From the NCBI GenBank assembly GCA_030549495.1, contig JAUIRK010000898.1, forward strand, positions 1,984,001 to 2,048,000: a DNA stretch of 64,000 nt. Direction: 5' to 3'. The notes under the pieces are model-generated. The model made no database searches and had not been told where the DNA came from. It saw only the letters and a program-made list of their open reading frames with translations. Each line of letters starts with the position of its first letter. Positions within the stretch are counted from its first letter, which is position 1. This document shows, piece after piece, positions 62,865 through 64,000 of this stretch. The DNA comes from Nectonema munidae. Its lineage: Eukaryota > Nematomorpha > Nectonematoida > Nectonematidae. The translations under genes were made by a program, and so were the position numbers.

Positions 62865-63590
62865 TGAGCCTCAATGGTTGTTAGGGTGTACCCAGAGCCC
62901 GCGCTAACTAAAATGGGGGGGGGGGGCTCAAAGGGGCTAAAACTATACATTTTTCTAGAAGCAAATTCGATCAACATCGGAAACAAGAGCTAAAGAAAAT
63001 CATAAAAGTAAGGTGATGAGGATTGAGGAGTATACTTAACTATTATAAAACAAAAGTGAAAGAAGAAAATCATTTTATTAACAATATATCATTTTTGGAG
63101 TAATAAAGCAATTTACATGTCAAACATTCAGCCTTCCTGACTTTTCGTTGAAATAGTTCGGTCGAAAAACTTCTCTCACATCATGCAGTACTGATTCCTG
63201 AGCAGTTTGATATTCAAAAAATACTCTAGACAATTTTATAATATATTTATAGAAACTACCAATGTACAAAGAAAAGACTTCTTTACAAGCGCACTTTATC
63301 AAATGTAATTCATTTAAAACTTATTTAAGATTGAAAAATTGAGTGAAGAGCCTTGGAAAATTGAGTGAAGAGGCTTGGAAAATTGAGTGGGGTGAGGTGT
63401 GGAGGGGGCTCAGGTCAAAATTGGGGAGGGGGCTTAGGTTAAAAATGGTTGGGGGCTCAACCCCCCAAAATAAATAGGTTGCGCGGGCCCTGAGTGTACC
63501 TCTCAGCTTAACAGTTGAAGGTCAGGGGTTCGATTCCCAAGGCTTTCAATTCTTAAAAACAAATTCACAAAAACTATGATTAATCGAAGA
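62865..63590 (+). repeat. tRNA-derived SINE, family 2, copy 3, split by a transposon
   Basis: The left half GAGCCTCAATGGTTGTTAGG sits at 62865-62892. The right half resumes at 63493 with CTCTCAGCTTAACAGTTGAA, B box GGGGTTCGATTCCC, to about 63590. The gap is a hAT-like element (62893-63492). Confidence 0.8.
62893..63492. mobile_element. 600-bp hAT-like element inserted in a SINE
   Basis: The ends CAGAGCCCGCGC and GCGCGGGCCCTG are inverted with one mismatch. The flanks are GGTGTACC (62885-62892) and AGTGTACC (63493-63500), the 8-bp duplication with one change. G-rich GGGGGCTCA repeats lie just inside both ends. No transposase ORF is seen. Confidence 0.8.
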
Positions 63591-63599
63591 TAGATCTTA

Positions 63600-63822
63600 A
63601 AATTACAGCACTCGAAACACTTGATATTATTCCTGATTGCATGCATTTGATAAAAAGTTTAATTACAATTTTCTCCACAATACCAATTATAACTTGTACT
63701 GCTAAAAGAGCTTTAACTCAATGAAATTTTTGAAAAACTATCTCAGAAACCGAATGAATGACGAAAGGCTCACCAGTCTCGCTTTAATTTACATTCACCC
63801 GATGATCGAAATTGACGTTTAA
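63600..63822 (+). pseudogene. hAT transposase C-terminal fragment
   Basis: TIPIITCTAKR, then (after a one-base loss) SFNSMKFLKNYLRNRMNDER and LTSLALIYIHPMIEIDV-stop. This is the hAT dimerisation region of the type found in ZMYM1-like transposases. The upstream part is missing; it begins right after the split SINE. Confidence 0.75.
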
Positions 63823-64000
63823 AAAGTAATTGACAGATATGCCAAGAAGAAAAATAGAAGAAAGGATTTTATTATTTGATTTTTTTAAATTAAAATTTGT
63901 ATTAAAATTTAATTTGAACCTTTAAATTTCAACCATACGTTTTTTAGTTCGTTTTTCACATACTTCAATATTAAAAAAATATTAGTAAAATGCTGTAGCA

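Overview
The window is AT-rich eukaryotic DNA with small exons, GT-AG introns from 58 bp to about 7.5 kb, and dense transposon debris. A full-length paramyosin gene, a ZP-domain gene and a TDP-43 gene point to an invertebrate, probably an arthropod. A caligid-type copepod is my guess from the gene content and the hAT/piggyBac load; the sequence alone does not prove it.

Layout. (1) 1-4785 holds no recognisable gene, only repeats, including a short hAT MITE at 4310-4453. (2) 4786-12542, + strand: a ZP (zona pellucida) domain gene. Seven exons are visible; the 5' exon(s) with the signal peptide were not found. (3) 12658-13233, - strand: a single-exon secreted protein with an acidic middle and a very Arg-rich tail. 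It converges on the ZP gene, and the two share a palindromic poly(A) signal. (4) 13.7-16.4 kb: a hAT MITE and a decayed hAT transposase. (5) 18982-31285, - strand: the complete paramyosin gene, 17 exons plus an alternative last exon. Its 5.9-kb intron 6 contains a GC-rich retroelement fossil (DIRS-like or LTR kin, 24145-27575). (6) 32.6-41.8 kb: transposon country, with a 326-bp inverted-repeat element, a hAT transposase carrying a nested MITE, a piggyBac relic, another hAT MITE, and a striking 49-bp-arm hairpin. (7) 42346-58197, - strand: a complete five-exon TDP-43 (TARDBP/TBPH) gene encoding 400 residues. Two introns of about 7 kb contain a piggyBac relic, a LINE tail, SINEs and a 2.8-kb hAT-like insertion. 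(8) 58.2-64 kb: tRNA-derived SINEs, one split by a 600-bp hAT element, and the C-terminal end of a third hAT transposase.

The three recognised host genes do unrelated jobs: muscle thick filament (paramyosin), RNA processing (TDP-43), and extracellular or apical matrix (ZP protein). The coding joins of paramyosin and TDP-43 were checked codon by codon and stay in frame throughout. One ZP join could not be reconciled. I saw no CRISPR array, rRNA gene or convincing functional tRNA gene. The best leads for something new are the charge-segregated secreted precursor at 12658-13233, the duplicated splice acceptor in the ZP gene, the two paramyosin C-termini, the Gly-poor TDP-43 tail and the 41.65-kb hairpin.
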